A stretch of 64,000 nucleotides of DNA from an uncultured Flaviramulus sp. (GTDB lineage Bacteria > Bacteroidota > Bacteroidia > Flavobacteriales > Flavobacteriaceae): assembly GCA_947495125.1 (NCBI GenBank), contig CANLXL010000007.1, forward strand, positions 62,001 through 126,000, written 5' to 3'. The first letter of the stretch is position 1. The number at the start of each line of letters is the position of its first letter. A program made the position numbers and the translations under genes. This document shows, one piece after another, positions 36,368-45,615 of this stretch. Under the pieces are notes generated by a model. It saw nothing but the letters and a program-made list of their open reading frames with translations, was not told the origin of the DNA and made no database searches.

Positions 36368-36988
36368 TTAGTATTGAAGCAAATACTCAAAGATTACTTT
36401 CGCTGAAATTTGACTGCCTTTTATTGAAGGGTGAAATCGATCTTGCCCGTAATATTCGGTGCTATTTGTGGAATCCACATAATCTTTCCAGATCTGACCT
36501 ACAGGTAACAAAACGGCGTTGTTGATAGCTGCGGCATCTGTATAGTTTTTTATAACGCCATCAAAGCTGTGGTAGTAATTTAAAGATGGCCAAACCATAA
36601 AGTAGCATAGTCTGACTTCATGTAATTTACATAAATTGCTATATTTCTTCCCGAATTCAATAAGCATTTTTCGACCATCACTTTGAGATGAAGGGCCTTG
36701 TTGAAGAATAACAAAGTCGTAGACTTTACTCGAAATTAGTTTTTGGACTTGGCCGTCATTCCAATGATCTTCGATGGCATAATTCGGAAATGCGATCATT
36801 TTAGTATTGATTTTTACGCCTTTTTGCGCAGCATGCTTTTTTATAAGTTGCGGTAAATTATTAACGTAAGTAAGACTGTTTCCTATGAACAAAATGTCAA
36901 ATTCTTTGGCGTTATGGATTTCTTGTTGACCAAATAAACTTGAACAAGTTATTGCTAATGCGATAAACAAAAAAAGTGATTTTTGCAT
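36368..36988 (-). CDS. secreted SGNH/GDSL-type hydrolase
   Basis: 206 residues with a signal peptide (to about 21). ILFIGNSLTYVNN carries the block I GxS nucleophile (S38), DFVILQQGPSSQS supplies block III, and GQDRFHPSIKGSQISAK the DxxH block V. An esterase acting on acylated carbohydrate or a lipid is likely; substrate not readable. Single gene between the sigma factor gene and the divergent helicase. Confidence 0.8.
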   Translation of the reverse strand: MQKSLFLFIALAITCSSLFGQQEIHNAKEFDILFIGNSLTYVNNLPQLIKKHAAQKGVKINTKMIAFPNYAIEDHWNDGQVQKLISSKVYDFVILQQGPSSQSDGRKMLIEFGKKYSNLCKLHEVRLCYFMVWPSLNYYHSFDGVIKNYTDAAAINNAVLLPVGQIWKDYVDSTNSTEYYGQDRFHPSIKGSQISAKVIFEYLLQY

Positions 36989-37129
36989 TTTACGGGTTTA
37001 AAGTGTTGTTGATCAGTCAGTAATCGCACTACGGGTTTGTCTTTAACTATAAATATAAGTAACCGAAAACTAATTTAGCCCATTTTTCCGACAACATAAA
37101 ATAAAAAACCATACCCCATAAATTAACCG

Positions 37130-37137
37130 TACATTTG
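37130..37137 (+). promoter_or_regulatory. -7 element of the DEAD-box helicase gene
   Basis: TACATTTG, full consensus. The start point near 37143 gives a leader of about 75 bases that contains a small GCTCAT-G-ATGAGC hairpin (37187-37199) and a GGAGG-like tract at 37151. Confidence 0.55.
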
Positions 37138-37216
37138 CCGCTTAATTAAAGGAGGTGGTATTGTTTAATAGATGGTCATCTCAAACGCTCATGATGAGCC
37201 TTTATAAACAATTTAT

Positions 37217-38512
37217 ATGTCATTTAACACGTTAGGCTTATCTGAGGCCTTGCTAAAAGCGATTAGCAAAAAAGGATACACAAATCCAAGTCCCATACAG
37301 CAAAAAGCCATACCGCCAATTTTAGAAGGACAAGATGTTTTGGCATCTGCTCAAACGGGAACCGGAAAAACGGCGGGTTTTACATTACCGCTTTTGCATT
37401 TACTTTCAGAAAACCCAAAACAAAAATATAGACCTATACGGGCTTTGATTTTAACCCCAACACGAGAGTTGGCAGCTCAGGTTTATGCGAATGTTAGAGA
37501 ATACAGTGAGTTTTTAAACTTAAGAAGTGCTGTTATTTTTGGAGGTGTAAACCAGAAACCCCAGGTCGCAAATATTCGTAGTGGGATCGATATTTTAGTG
37601 GCTACACCAGGCCGTTTAATAGACTTGGAGAATCAAAGGTTACTATCCTTAAAGCGCGTAGAGATTTTGGTTTTGGATGAAGCGGATCGTATGCTGGATA
37701 TGGGATTCCTACGGGATATTGAACGTATTATGAGTATGATGCCGGCCAAACGTCAAAATTTGATGTTTTCAGCAACCTTTTCAAAAGATATCAGAAAGTT
37801 AGCCCATGGTATTTTGAACCATCCGGTACAGGTAGAAGCTACTCCGGAAAACTCGACAGTTGATGCTATAAATCAAAAAGTATATCGTGTAGCAAAAGGG
37901 CTAAAGACGGGATTGATTATCAAATTAATCTCAGATGGTAGTTGGAAGCAGGTGTTGGTCTTTACACGTACGAAGCACGGAGCAAACAAACTTTGTAAAA
38001 AAATGATCGGTTCCGGTATTTCGGCAGCAGCTATTCATGGCAATAAGAGTCAGGGTGCGCGAACCAAAGCATTGGCAGGATTTAAAAACGGAAGTGTTCG
38101 TGTTTTAGTGGCTACCGATATTGCAGCACGAGGGTTGGACATCCCATTATTACCTCATGTTGTAAATTTTGAATTGCCTAATATTTCTGAAGATTATGTA
38201 CATAGAATCGGTAGAACAGGAAGAGCTGGTGCTAGTGGTGAAGCCATATCGTTGGTAAGTGCAGATGAAACAACATATTTAAGAGATATTGAAAAATTAG
38301 TTGGAATGAGATTACCCGTTGAAATTGTTGAAGGGTTTGAACCCGACCCCAATGCCTCTACAGAACCAGTAAAGCAAAGTCAGGGACGCTCTCGAAATTC
38401 GAGGAATAATAATCGCAATTCAAACGCTAATTCTTCTAATAAAGATCGGCATAGTTCTAACCGAAGACCAAAGCGGAATACGAATAGAAAATCTAGCGAT
38501 CGAAGACGTTAA
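37217..38512 (+). CDS. DEAD-box ATP-dependent RNA helicase (RhlE-like)
   Basis: 431 residues. Q motif ([27 protein letters not shown]), motif I AQTGTGKT at about 45-52, motif Ib TPGR, DEAD ([13 protein letters not shown]) at about 153, SAT (FSATFS), motif [13 protein letters not shown] and motif [12 protein letters not shown]. After residue 380 the tail is low complexity, rich in N, S, R and K, a typical RNA-binding tail. It acts in ribosome biogenesis or RNA decay at low temperature in relatives. Two small genes follow in the same direction with 2-3 base gaps. Confidence 0.95.
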   Translation: MSFNTLGLSEALLKAISKKGYTNPSPIQQKAIPPILEGQDVLASAQTGTGKTAGFTLPLLHLLSENPKQKYRPIRALILTPTRELAAQVYANVREYSEFLNLRSAVIFGGVNQKPQVANIRSGIDILVATPGRLIDLENQRLLSLKRVEILVLDEADRMLDMGFLRDIERIMSMMPAKRQNLMFSATFSKDIRKLAHGILNHPVQVEATPENSTVDAINQKVYRVAKGLKTGLIIKLISDGSWKQVLVFTRTKHGANKLCKKMIGSGISAAAIHGNKSQGARTKALAGFKNGSVRVLVATDIAARGLDIPLLPHVVNFELPNISEDYVHRIGRTGRAGASGEAISLVSADETTYLRDIEKLVGMRLPVEIVEGFEPDPNASTEPVKQSQGRSRNSRNNNRNSNANSSNKDRHSSNRRPKRNTNRKSSDRRR

Positions 38513-38514
38513 GC

Positions 38515-38730
38515 ATGAGAACGGCACTAAAGGAAAAAATAATAGAGGTCTGCCATCGTAAAATTGAACAAAAAGGGGAAAACGTAGGTTTGTCTTTTTA
38601 TGCTTTTTTTGCCAATAAAAATGACGACCCGGAATTACTTATGGAAGCTGCAACCTGGTGGATTTTAACTCATAAATTGGACCATTTTGAAAAAGCCGTG
38701 AAGATAAAAGCTTTAGTTCTGGCAGAATAA
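38515..38730 (+). CDS. small conserved hypothetical protein
   Basis: 71 residues: TALKEKIIEVCHRKIEQKGENVGLSFYAFFANKNDDPELLMEAATWWILTHKLDHFEKAVKIKALVLAE. Mostly helical, acidic in the middle, no signal peptide. It begins two bases behind the helicase stop and is followed after three bases by the VF530 gene, so the three are one operon. Function unknown. Confidence 0.65.
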   Translation: MRTALKEKIIEVCHRKIEQKGENVGLSFYAFFANKNDDPELLMEAATWWILTHKLDHFEKAVKIKALVLAE

Positions 38731-38733
38731 TTT

Positions 38734-38967
38734 ATGATGGAATCTCAACCCAATAACCCCTTACACGGCATTAAATTAGAGCAAATTATAAACGATTTGG
38801 TAGCGCATTATGGCTGGGAGTATATGGGATATACCATAAAAATTAGATGTTTTAATGAAAACCCGTCGGTGAAATCCAGTTTAAAATTTTTACGCCGTAC
38901 CCCTTGGGCCAGAGCCAAAGTGGAAACCATGTATTTGAAAATGTTGAAAAATACGGGGCAGGATTAG
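38734..38967 (+). CDS. VF530 family DNA-binding protein (DUF2132)
   Basis: 77 residues: NPLHGIKLEQIINDLVAHYGWEYMGYTIKIRCFNENPSVKSSLKFLRRTPWARAKVETMYL matches the VF530 fold, a small helical DNA-binding protein related to the ones named after a Vibrio fischeri structure. Two ATG codons in a row (38734 and 38737) leave the start uncertain by one codon. Last gene of the helicase unit; its end overlaps the convergent SemiSWEET gene by four bases. Confidence 0.88.
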   Translation: MMESQPNNPLHGIKLEQIINDLVAHYGWEYMGYTIKIRCFNENPSVKSSLKFLRRTPWARAKVETMYLKMLKNTGQD

Positions 38968-39269
38968 CCGTTTTGCTCGACTTGTTTTAAACGGGCTTTT
39001 TTTAAAACTACCAGAAACAACGTGATTTGTAATACGGTTGCAATAGCATTGGTTACAGTTAAGGCCATGGCATCAAACCGAATACCATAAAAACACCAGA
39101 AAACAAAGATCACAGCCCACCCAACAATATAACCATAAGAAAGACTACTGGTCACTTCAGTTTTGTATTCTTTGATAACCTGAATGGCGATTACCAAACA
39201 GCCACAAATGCCGGCAACAAAACCGATAGTCTCGAAAATATACTCGGGAATGGTGTCTAAAAAATCCAT
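38964..39269 (-). CDS. SemiSWEET-like transporter
   Basis: 101 residues with three transmembrane helices: FETIGFVAGICGCLVIAIQVI, YGYIVGWAVIFVFWCFYGI and ALTVTNAIATVLQITLFLVV. The triple-helix bundle, with IAIQVI in place of the PQ motif and a TN in helix 3, is the SemiSWEET pattern; these dimerise to passively move sugars. Substrate is not assignable. Single gene, 26 bases behind trmL. Confidence 0.8.
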   Translation of the reverse strand: MDFLDTIPEYIFETIGFVAGICGCLVIAIQVIKEYKTEVTSSLSYGYIVGWAVIFVFWCFYGIRFDAMALTVTNAIATVLQITLFLVVLKKARLKQVEQNG

Positions 39270-39295
39270 AAAAATTAGTTTGTATAAATATAGTG

Positions 39296-39751
39296 TTATT
39301 TATTTAAGATCTTTAGACCTTCATAAACGACAATACTCACAGCATTAGCAATATTTAGGCTCCTGATGTACTCGCTATACATTGGTATTTTGTACAATTG
39401 ATTTGGGTGCAATTCAATAATGGATTTAGATAAGCCCACAGATTCTTTTCCAAATACCAAAAATAGATCATCTTCAAATGGAATATCCCAGTGGTCTTGG
39501 GTGCCATGACTGGATAAAAAGACCATGTTGCTCTGTCGTTGTTTCTTGAAGAAATCATCCACACTGTCGTAATATGTCACCGAAAGATGTTGCCAGTAAT
39601 CTAACCCGGCACGTTTCAAACGGGTGTCATCAATTTCGAAACCAAAAGGTTTTACCAAATGCAGATTCGCGCCTGAAGCTAAAGCTAAGCGCCCTATATT
39701 TCCTGTGTTATTGGGGATTTCCGGTTCAATCAAAACAATATTCAAACTCAT
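39296..39751 (-). CDS. trmL: tRNA (cytidine(34)-2'-O)-methyltransferase
   Basis: 151 residues of the SPOUT superfamily. NIVLIEPEIPNNTGNIGRLALASG, VKPFGFEIDDTRLKRAGLDYW, FGKESVGLSKSIIE and YSEYIRSLNIANAVSIVVYEGLKIL contain the knotted SAM-binding segments. It methylates the wobble cytidine or uridine of tRNA-Leu isoacceptors in E. coli. Its start codon overlaps by ATGA with the stop of the AraC pseudogene upstream, which implies the two were once translated together. Confidence 0.93.
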   Translation of the reverse strand: MSLNIVLIEPEIPNNTGNIGRLALASGANLHLVKPFGFEIDDTRLKRAGLDYWQHLSVTYYDSVDDFFKKQRQSNMVFLSSHGTQDHWDIPFEDDLFLVFGKESVGLSKSIIELHPNQLYKIPMYSEYIRSLNIANAVSIVVYEGLKILNK

Positions 39752-40010
39752 GGATTATCTATTTTATTTTTATGGATTGCAATATACGCTTTAGGGGTGG
39801 TACCGGTATACTTTTTAAAGGATGTTGCAAAATATTGCGATGAGTTATAGCCCAGGTAAAAGCGACTTTAGTGATAGTTTTTTTATCCAGTAAATCAAGT
39901 TTTGCCGGTTTGACCTTTAGACGATTGATATATTCTTTAGGTGTAATTCCCGTATGTGCTTTAAACCAGGTTTTAAAATAGGATTTCGAATCAAGTCTTT
40001 GGGCTAATAT
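39748..40010 (-). pseudogene. truncated and frameshifted AraC-family regulator (C-terminal HTH fragment)
   Basis: On the minus strand the frame reads ILAQRLDSKSYFKTWFKAHTGITPKEYINRLKVKP then AKLDLLDKKTITKVAFTW, and, after a shift by one base in the G run at 39851-39853, GYNSSQYFATSFKKYTGTTPKAYIAIHKNKIDNP. Together this is the C-terminal 85 residues of an AraC/XylS HTH domain, both helix-turn-helix units. A stop codon sits immediately before the first residue and no N-terminal ligand domain is found. One deleted G restores the frame. The final stop TGA overlaps the trmL start. Confidence 0.8.
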
Positions 40011-40034
40011 TTAAAGAAGTAAAAATATTTTCAT

Positions 40035-40280
40035 ATGATACTAAGAGATAGGTTTTTAAATGATGGGTTTGTACAGGTTAATATGTTAATTGGGATTACC
40101 GAAGTTGAAGCACTACGAATTTTATATGATAGCTTTATTTTGCATTATAGGAAAGGAAACCGTACTGAAAGTCAAAGAAGAGCCTTAATTTTACATTTTA
40201 GACCGGAAAAAATGATTAAGTTAGAGCGCGCTCAAGGAGTTGATCATACAGGTGATATAAAAGTAAGAAACGAAAAATAA
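40035..40280 (+). pseudogene. internally deleted phytanoyl-CoA dioxygenase-like gene
   Basis: The 81-residue frame is a fusion of two ends: RDRFLNDGFVQVNMLIGITEVEALRILYDSF resembles the N-terminus of PhyH-family Fe(II)/2-oxoglutarate oxygenases (F-x-x-D-G-F-V-x-V-x-x-L), and LHYRKGNRTESQRRALILHFRPEKM its C-terminus (H-x-x-x-x-N-x-S-x-x-x-R-R-A). Families of about 270 residues would have the HxD iron-binding core between them; about 190 residues seem to be missing. The open frame is therefore likely a deletion derivative, probably inactive. It could alternatively be a small unrelated protein. Confidence 0.55.
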
Positions 40281-40283
40281 TTT

Positions 40284-41108
40284 ATGGAACTCAAGTTTAT
40301 TTACCCGCGTTGGGGAAGTGCAGATGTGGATTGGAAAACATTTTTAACAAAAGTTAAAACACATGGATACGATGGTGTTGAAATTGATCTGCCCTTAGAC
40401 AAGAATCCAAAGGCGGAAATTCTATTGATACTCAAGGATTTTGACTTAGAATTTGTTGGCCAGCATTGGGAAACTCAGGAAGCCGATTTCGATAAGCACA
40501 AGGAACGATTTAAAAAACACCTTTATAATTTAGCAGAAGCCAATCCGATATTGGTCAATTCTCATACGGGGATGGATTTTTTTTCATTCGATCAAAATGC
40601 CGAATTGTTGGAAATTGCTCAGTCCATTGAAGCCGATACCAAAATATCGATTACTCATGAAACGCACCGATCGCGATTTTCATTTGCAGCTCATATTTGT
40701 TTTAAATTTTTAGAAGCATTTCCGTCATTAAAACTTACTTCAGATCTGTCGCATTGGTGCTGTGTTGCCGAAACCTTACTTCATAATCAGGAAAAAGCAG
40801 TGCTGAAGGCTATCGATCATACTTACCATATTCATGCCCGGGTAGGGTCTTCTCAAAGTCCGCAGGTGATTGACCCAAGAGATTCTGTTTATATTGAAGA
40901 ACTCAATCAATTTAAAACCTGGTGGAGACTCATGCTGGAAAAAGCTCAAACCTCAAAACGAGACTTTATAACCATTACCCCGGAATATGGACCTTACCCG
41001 TATTCACTATACCAACCGAACACCAAAATGCCTTTAGGGGATCAATGGGAAATCAATCAGTTTATTAAAAGCGAAATATTGACTGTTTGGAATACTATGA
41101 ATCGCTAG
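40284..41108 (+). CDS. sugar phosphate isomerase/epimerase-type TIM-barrel protein
   Basis: 274 residues of the xylose-isomerase-like (AP endonuclease 2) superfamily: FIYPRWGSADVDWKTFLTKVKTHGYDGVEIDLPL, VNSHTGMDFFSF, ISITHETHRSRFSF, LKLTSDLSHWCCVAE, and HIHARVGSSQSPQVIDPRD. The Glu/His/Asp metal ligands in EID, THET and SDLSH are visible. Substrate unknown; a sugar acid or inositol derivative is usual. It follows the deleted PhyH frame after 3 bases, and converges on trpA with a 14-base overlap. Confidence 0.82.
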   Translation: MELKFIYPRWGSADVDWKTFLTKVKTHGYDGVEIDLPLDKNPKAEILLILKDFDLEFVGQHWETQEADFDKHKERFKKHLYNLAEANPILVNSHTGMDFFSFDQNAELLEIAQSIEADTKISITHETHRSRFSFAAHICFKFLEAFPSLKLTSDLSHWCCVAETLLHNQEKAVLKAIDHTYHIHARVGSSQSPQVIDPRDSVYIEELNQFKTWWRLMLEKAQTSKRDFITITPEYGPYPYSLYQPNTKMPLGDQWEINQFIKSEILTVWNTMNR

Positions 41109-41868
41109 TTTTTATAGCTTTTACAAATTCTCCGATAGTGTTCAGGTTATTATTTGTTACATGCTTAACAAAAGCACTTCCGATAATGGCACCTTTAGCA
41201 TATTGCGTTGCCTGAGAAAATGTTTTATGGTTGCTTATTCCAAAACCAACGATTTGCGGGTTCTTAAGATTCATATTTCCAATACGTTCAAAATATTGCG
41301 TTTGTTCATTTCCAAAACCAGATTGTGCTCCGGTTGTACTGGCGCTACTTACCATATAGATAAATCCGTTTGAGACAGAGTCAATATATCGGATTCGTTC
41401 ATCACTGGTTTGCGGTGTGATTAAAAACACATTGATCAGTCCGTATTTTTCAAATATAGCCTGATACTTTTCATGATACACATCAACAGGCAAATCAGGA
41501 ATTATTAAACCATCTATTCCAATGTCCTGACACTTTTTGCAAAAAGCTTCTACCCCATATTGAAACATGGGATTAAAATAACCCATAATAATCAATGGAA
41601 TTTCAACGGATTTACGAATATCTTTTAGTTGATTAAAAAGAACCTCGGTAGTCATTCCATTTTTTAGCGCTTGCGTCGAACTGGCTTGAATGGTTGGACC
41701 GTCTGCCAAAGGGTCACTGAATGGCAGTCCGATTTCAATAAGATCGACACCATGATGTTCTAAATCTTGAATGATAGAAACGGTATCATCGATATTCGGA
41801 TAACCCGCCGTAAAATATATTGAGAGTAGTTTTTTGTTTTCTTGCAGTTTGGATTGAATGCGATTCAT
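41095..41868 (-). CDS. trpA: tryptophan synthase alpha subunit
   Basis: 257 residues; cleaves indole-3-glycerol phosphate to indole, which passes to TrpB through a tunnel. Visible are SIYFTAGYPNIDDT, LIEIGLPFSDPLADGPTIQ with the catalytic Glu and Asp, GLIIPDLPVD and IGSAFVKHV. Last gene of the trp operon, two bases behind trpB. The stop region overlaps the convergent isomerase gene. Confidence 0.97.
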   Translation of the reverse strand: MNRIQSKLQENKKLLSIYFTAGYPNIDDTVSIIQDLEHHGVDLIEIGLPFSDPLADGPTIQASSTQALKNGMTTEVLFNQLKDIRKSVEIPLIIMGYFNPMFQYGVEAFCKKCQDIGIDGLIIPDLPVDVYHEKYQAIFEKYGLINVFLITPQTSDERIRYIDSVSNGFIYMVSSASTTGAQSGFGNEQTQYFERIGNMNLKNPQIVGFGISNHKTFSQATQYAKGAIIGSAFVKHVTNNNLNTIGEFVKAIKTSDS

Positions 41869-41870
41869 AC

Positions 41871-43052
41871 TTATATTTTAAAATAGTCTATATAATTTTG
41901 TAAGTCCTTATCTCCTCGACCTGAGAGGCTAACAACGACAACATCATCGGACTTAAAGGCTTTTTGTTCAAAAATAGCTAAGGCGTGCGAACTTTCAATA
42001 GCCGGAATAATACCTTCCAGCTCGCAGAGTTTTAAACCGGCATGCATGGCATCGTTATCGGTAATGGCCATAAATTCTGCGCGCCCTGTTTTGCATAAAT
42101 GGGCATGCATGGGACCAACACCAGGATAATCCAGACCAGCTGAAATGGAATAGGGCTCTGTTATTTGTCCGTCGTTAGTTTGCATCAATAAGGTTTTACA
42201 TCCGTGAATAATCCCTTCTTTACCTAAAACAGATGTTGCGGCACTTTCACCGGAATCTACACCTAAACCGGCCGCTTCAACGGCTATGATCTTAACATCT
42301 TCTTCATGTAGATAATGATAATATGTTCCGGCAGCATTACTGCCTCCACCAATACAGGCAACGACATAATCGGGGTTTTCCCGACCTTCCTGTTCCTTTA
42401 ATTGCCATTTGATCTCTTCTGAAATTACCGATTGAAATCTGGTAACCATATCAGGATACGGATGCGGTCCAATGGCCGATCCAATGATATAATGCGTATT
42501 CACCGGGTTATTAATCCAATCACGAATAGCTTCATTGGTAGCGTCTTTAAGCGTCCGACTCCCGGATAATGCCGGTACAACTGTGGCTCCAAGCATTTTC
42601 ATTCTTGCGACATTAGGCGCTTGTCTTGCAATATCTATTTCACCCATATAAACAATACACTCCAGCCCCATCAAGGCACAAACGGTGGCGGTTGCAACAC
42701 CGTGTTGACCGGCTCCGGTTTCAGCAATAATTCTGGTTTTACCCAGACGATTGGCCATTAGAATTTGACCAATGGTGTTATTTATTTTATGAGCACCGGT
42801 GTGGTTTAAATCTTCACGCTTCAGATAAATTTTGGTGTTGTATGTTTCTGAAAGGCGCTTGGCATAATATAAGGGAGATGGTCTCCCTACATAATCTTTT
42901 AGAAGCTGATTGAATTCTGTCTTGAAATCGGGTTCTGCCATAACTTTAAGGTAGTTTTGGCGTAACTCTTCTACATTTGGGTATAGCATTTCTGGGATGT
43001 AAGCACCGCCAAATTCGCCATAATATCCTTTTTCGTTAACGTTGTAATTCAT
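41871..43052 (-). CDS. trpB: tryptophan synthase beta subunit
   Basis: 393 residues from the ATG at 43052 ([22 protein letters not shown]); a frame extending to 43148 runs through a hairpin repeat and overlaps trpF, so it is rejected. PLP-dependent enzyme joining indole and serine; [13 protein letters not shown] holds the PLP lysine, [15 protein letters not shown] (phosphate loop) and SGRGDKD are present. The 92-base gap to trpF is unusual for this tight operon and holds a structured repeat. Confidence 0.97.
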   Translation of the reverse strand: MNYNVNEKGYYGEFGGAYIPEMLYPNVEELRQNYLKVMAEPDFKTEFNQLLKDYVGRPSPLYYAKRLSETYNTKIYLKREDLNHTGAHKINNTIGQILMANRLGKTRIIAETGAGQHGVATATVCALMGLECIVYMGEIDIARQAPNVARMKMLGATVVPALSGSRTLKDATNEAIRDWINNPVNTHYIIGSAIGPHPYPDMVTRFQSVISEEIKWQLKEQEGRENPDYVVACIGGGSNAAGTYYHYLHEEDVKIIAVEAAGLGVDSGESAATSVLGKEGIIHGCKTLLMQTNDGQITEPYSISAGLDYPGVGPMHAHLCKTGRAEFMAITDNDAMHAGLKLCELEGIIPAIESSHALAIFEQKAFKSDDVVVVSLSGRGDKDLQNYIDYFKI

Positions 43053-43070
43053 AATATTTTGTTTTGTCAG

Positions 43071-43157
43071 GTCGAGTAAAATTCTTTTTTGAATTTTGTA
43101 TCGAGACTTATTGCTTCTCGATACAATCCCAATAAAAATTGGAATCACTCGAAGTGA
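43071..43157. repeat. three-hairpin intergenic repeat between trpF and trpB
   Basis: Three adjacent inverted repeats: AAAATTC/GAATTTT (43078-43084/43091-43097), TGTATCGAGA/TCTCGATACA (43097-43106/43116-43125) and an 8-bp stem around 43126-43145 (with one G-U in the trp-strand RNA). They are bracketed by a weaker outer pair, GGTCGAGT near 43071 and ACTCGA...GACC to 43157. The outer right arm encodes the last codons of trpF. It resembles a dispersed repeat family I recall from flavobacterial genomes. Confidence 0.7.
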
Positions 43158-43789
43158 CCTATCTTGTTTTTAAATGTATGTAATAACTCAATATTTTTAA
43201 GCCCAGGTTTTATTTCAAATTTGCTGTTCACATCAATAGCATAGCAGTATTTAGAAGCTTTACTTTCTTTAAATTTTAGGATATCATCAATTTGATCAAC
43301 CCCAATACCACCACTTAAAAAGAAAGGTTTGGTGGAAGGGTAGTTATTCAAAACGTTCCAATCGAAAGTATATCCATTTCCACCCGGTAGTTTCCCTTTG
43401 GTGTCAAACAAATAATAATCACAAACATTTTCATAAGGTTTTAGAACATTAAAATTGAATTCGTCTTTAACCGAGAATACTTTGATGATTTCAATTGGAG
43501 CATTTTTCTTGATGGCCTCCCGTAAAGCATTACAGTACTCCGGGGATTCATTACCGTGCAGTTGAACCGCCTGTAGTTGGAATGTCTGAATTTTTTCAAC
43601 AACACTTTCTACGTCTTCGTCAACAAAAACACCGGTTTTTTTAATAGATTCCGGTATTTCGGGGATTAGATTTAAATCAAAATGCCTTGCAGATTTGTTA
43701 TAAAAAATAAAGCCCAGATAATCAGGTTGCAATGCAGCAACTTGATTCATATTGTCTTCATATTTCATACCGCAAACTTTCAGTTTCAT
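43145..43789 (-). CDS. trpF: phosphoribosylanthranilate isomerase
   Basis: 214 residues, TIM barrel; isomerises phosphoribosylanthranilate. [15 protein letters not shown] has the catalytic Cys, [22 protein letters not shown]-like [37 protein letters not shown] and [11 protein letters not shown] follow. ATG overlaps the trpC stop by four bases. The C-terminus (KIGHFE) is encoded by the outer arm of the following hairpin repeat. Confidence 0.96.
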   Translation of the reverse strand: MKLKVCGMKYEDNMNQVAALQPDYLGFIFYNKSARHFDLNLIPEIPESIKKTGVFVDEDVESVVEKIQTFQLQAVQLHGNESPEYCNALREAIKKNAPIEIIKVFSVKDEFNFNVLKPYENVCDYYLFDTKGKLPGGNGYTFDWNVLNNYPSTKPFFLSGGIGVDQIDDILKFKESKASKYCYAIDVNSKFEIKPGLKNIELLHTFKNKIGHFE

Positions 43790-44571
43790 GGCTCTAATTT
43801 TTGTATAAATTCTTTTGCATGCGTTCCGGGGTTATCTGTTTTCATAAAGTTTTCGCCAATTAGAAATCCTTGATAACCATAAGGTTGTAGCTCTTTAATG
43901 GCTTCAGTGCTGCTAATACCGCTTTCAGATACTTTCACAAAATCGTCAGGAATGAGCGTACTAAGAGATTTACTCGTTTCTAAACTAACGTCGAAAGTTT
44001 TTAGGTTTCTGTTATTTACGCCCAACATGTCTAAACTTGGCATAATCGATTTGTGTAATTCTTCTTCATTATGAACTTCGAGTAGCACATCAAGATTCAA
44101 AGTTTTAGCAAATTCTGAAAACTGCTTAATTTCAGCTTTCGTTAAAATGGCAGCAATCAATAAAATAACATCGGCACCATAGGCTTTGGCTTCTAATAAT
44201 TGATATTTATCGATGATGAATTCCTTTCGTAATAAAGGTAAATTACAGCTTGCTCTGGCAATCAGCAGATCATCCAGTGCCCCGCCAAAATACTTACCAT
44301 CGGTTAGCACAGACATTCCGCAAACGCCGGCACTTTCATAGCCAGTGGCTACATCCTGAACATTTAAAGTGTTATTAATAACAGATTTGGAAGGCGAACG
44401 TCGTTTATGCTCTGCAATGATCCCCGATTTGCTTTGCCGTAAATTACTCGCGAGAGACACTGTTTGTCTTTCAAAAAGCACAGATCGTTCTAATTGAGAA
44501 GTAGGAATGATACTTTTTCTAAGAGCAACTTCCTGACGCTTATCAATAACTATTTTATCTAATATATTCAT
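43786..44571 (-). CDS. trpC: indole-3-glycerol phosphate synthase
   Basis: 261 residues; closes the indole ring. MNILDKIVIDKRQEVALRK, IIAEHKRRSPSKSVI, CGMSVLTDGKYFGGALDDLL, LLRKEFIIDKYQLLEAKAYGADVILLIAAIL and KVSESGISSTEAI carry the catalytic Lys and Glu. Separate from trpF, unlike in E. coli. It overlaps trpF by four bases and follows trpD by 24. Confidence 0.97.
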   Translation of the reverse strand: MNILDKIVIDKRQEVALRKSIIPTSQLERSVLFERQTVSLASNLRQSKSGIIAEHKRRSPSKSVINNTLNVQDVATGYESAGVCGMSVLTDGKYFGGALDDLLIARASCNLPLLRKEFIIDKYQLLEAKAYGADVILLIAAILTKAEIKQFSEFAKTLNLDVLLEVHNEEELHKSIMPSLDMLGVNNRNLKTFDVSLETSKSLSTLIPDDFVKVSESGISSTEAIKELQPYGYQGFLIGENFMKTDNPGTHAKEFIQKLEP

Positions 44572-44595
44572 TTTTCTATCTTCAGACTTTTAGTC

Positions 44596-45588
44596 TCATT
44601 TACCCAGTTCTGTTAATTTATCCAAACTCTCTTTGGCTTTACCAGAGAATAAAGATTCTTTAGCGATTTCAAATCCTGTTTTATGATCAATTTGTTTCGT
44701 CGTAGCGATGGCTAAACCCGCATTGGCGCAAACCACGTTATTTTGAGCTTCCGTACCCTTTCCATCAATGATGTCGACAAATATTTTCGCGGCTTCAGCA
44801 ACGGTGTCCCCTCCAAAAATGGCGTCTTGTTTAATTCTTGGAACTCCCAAGTCTTCAGGAGAAAACAGGGTTTCAGAATGATTAGAAATAATCTTCGCTT
44901 TACCGGTTAATGAAATTTCATCGTACCCATCCAAGGCATAAACAATATTATAATTTTTGTCAGTGTTTTGATAAACAAAACTATACAGACGCAATAGTTC
45001 TAAACTAAAAACACCCAGCATTTGATGTTTTGGAAATGAAGGATTAACCATAGGCCCCAACATATTAAAAAAGGTTTTTACACCTAAGGCTTTACGAACC
45101 GGGGCAACATTCTTCATTGCGGGATGAAAAAGTGGTGCATGTAAAATACATATTCCGGCTTGATCTAAGCAGCGTTTCAAGAAATCTTCATCATTAGAGA
45201 ATTTCACCCCTAAATGCTCCATAACATTAGATGAACCGGACGTTGATGATACGCCATAGTTGCCATGTTTGGACACGTTTACTCCGGCACCAGCAGTGAT
45301 AAATGACGATAGTGTTGAGATATTGAAGGTGTTTTTACCATCACCACCGGTTCCCACAATATCGATAGCATCAAAATCCTTAAGATCTACCGACACACAA
45401 AGCTCTAAAAGGGCATCTCTAAACCCCGTTAATTCTTCTATGGTAATATTCCGCATCATAAAAACCGTAAGAAAAGATGCTATTTGGTTTGGGTTATACA
45501 TCCCATTGGAGATGTTTACCAAAACCTGTTTTGCTTCTTCACTGGATATGGTTTCGTGATTTATAAGTCTGTTTAATAATGTTTTCAT
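44596..45588 (-). CDS. trpD: anthranilate phosphoribosyltransferase
   Basis: 330 residues; adds PRPP to anthranilate. DIVGTGGDGKNTFNISTLSSFITAGAGV is the PRPP-binding glycine-rich motif, HGNYGVSSTSGSSNVMEHLG and the LLGPMVNPSFPKHQMLGVF block follow. Full length. Preceded by the four-helix-bundle gene, which separates it from trpG. Confidence 0.97.
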   Translation of the reverse strand: MKTLLNRLINHETISSEEAKQVLVNISNGMYNPNQIASFLTVFMMRNITIEELTGFRDALLELCVSVDLKDFDAIDIVGTGGDGKNTFNISTLSSFITAGAGVNVSKHGNYGVSSTSGSSNVMEHLGVKFSNDEDFLKRCLDQAGICILHAPLFHPAMKNVAPVRKALGVKTFFNMLGPMVNPSFPKHQMLGVFSLELLRLYSFVYQNTDKNYNIVYALDGYDEISLTGKAKIISNHSETLFSPEDLGVPRIKQDAIFGGDTVAEAAKIFVDIIDGKGTEAQNNVVCANAGLAIATTKQIDHKTGFEIAKESLFSGKAKESLDKLTELGK

Positions 45589-45615
45589 ATATAATAAGAT
45601 GTTAGATATGAGATA

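Noticed and set aside
37172-37207. 11-codon frame in the leader of the DEAD-box helicase gene as a leader peptide
   Set aside because: Too short and without any repeated or regulatory codon; chance occurrence is likely.
43053-43148. 32-residue N-terminal extension of trpB
   Set aside because: It translates the three-hairpin repeat and overlaps trpF; TrpB homologues begin at the ATG at 43052.
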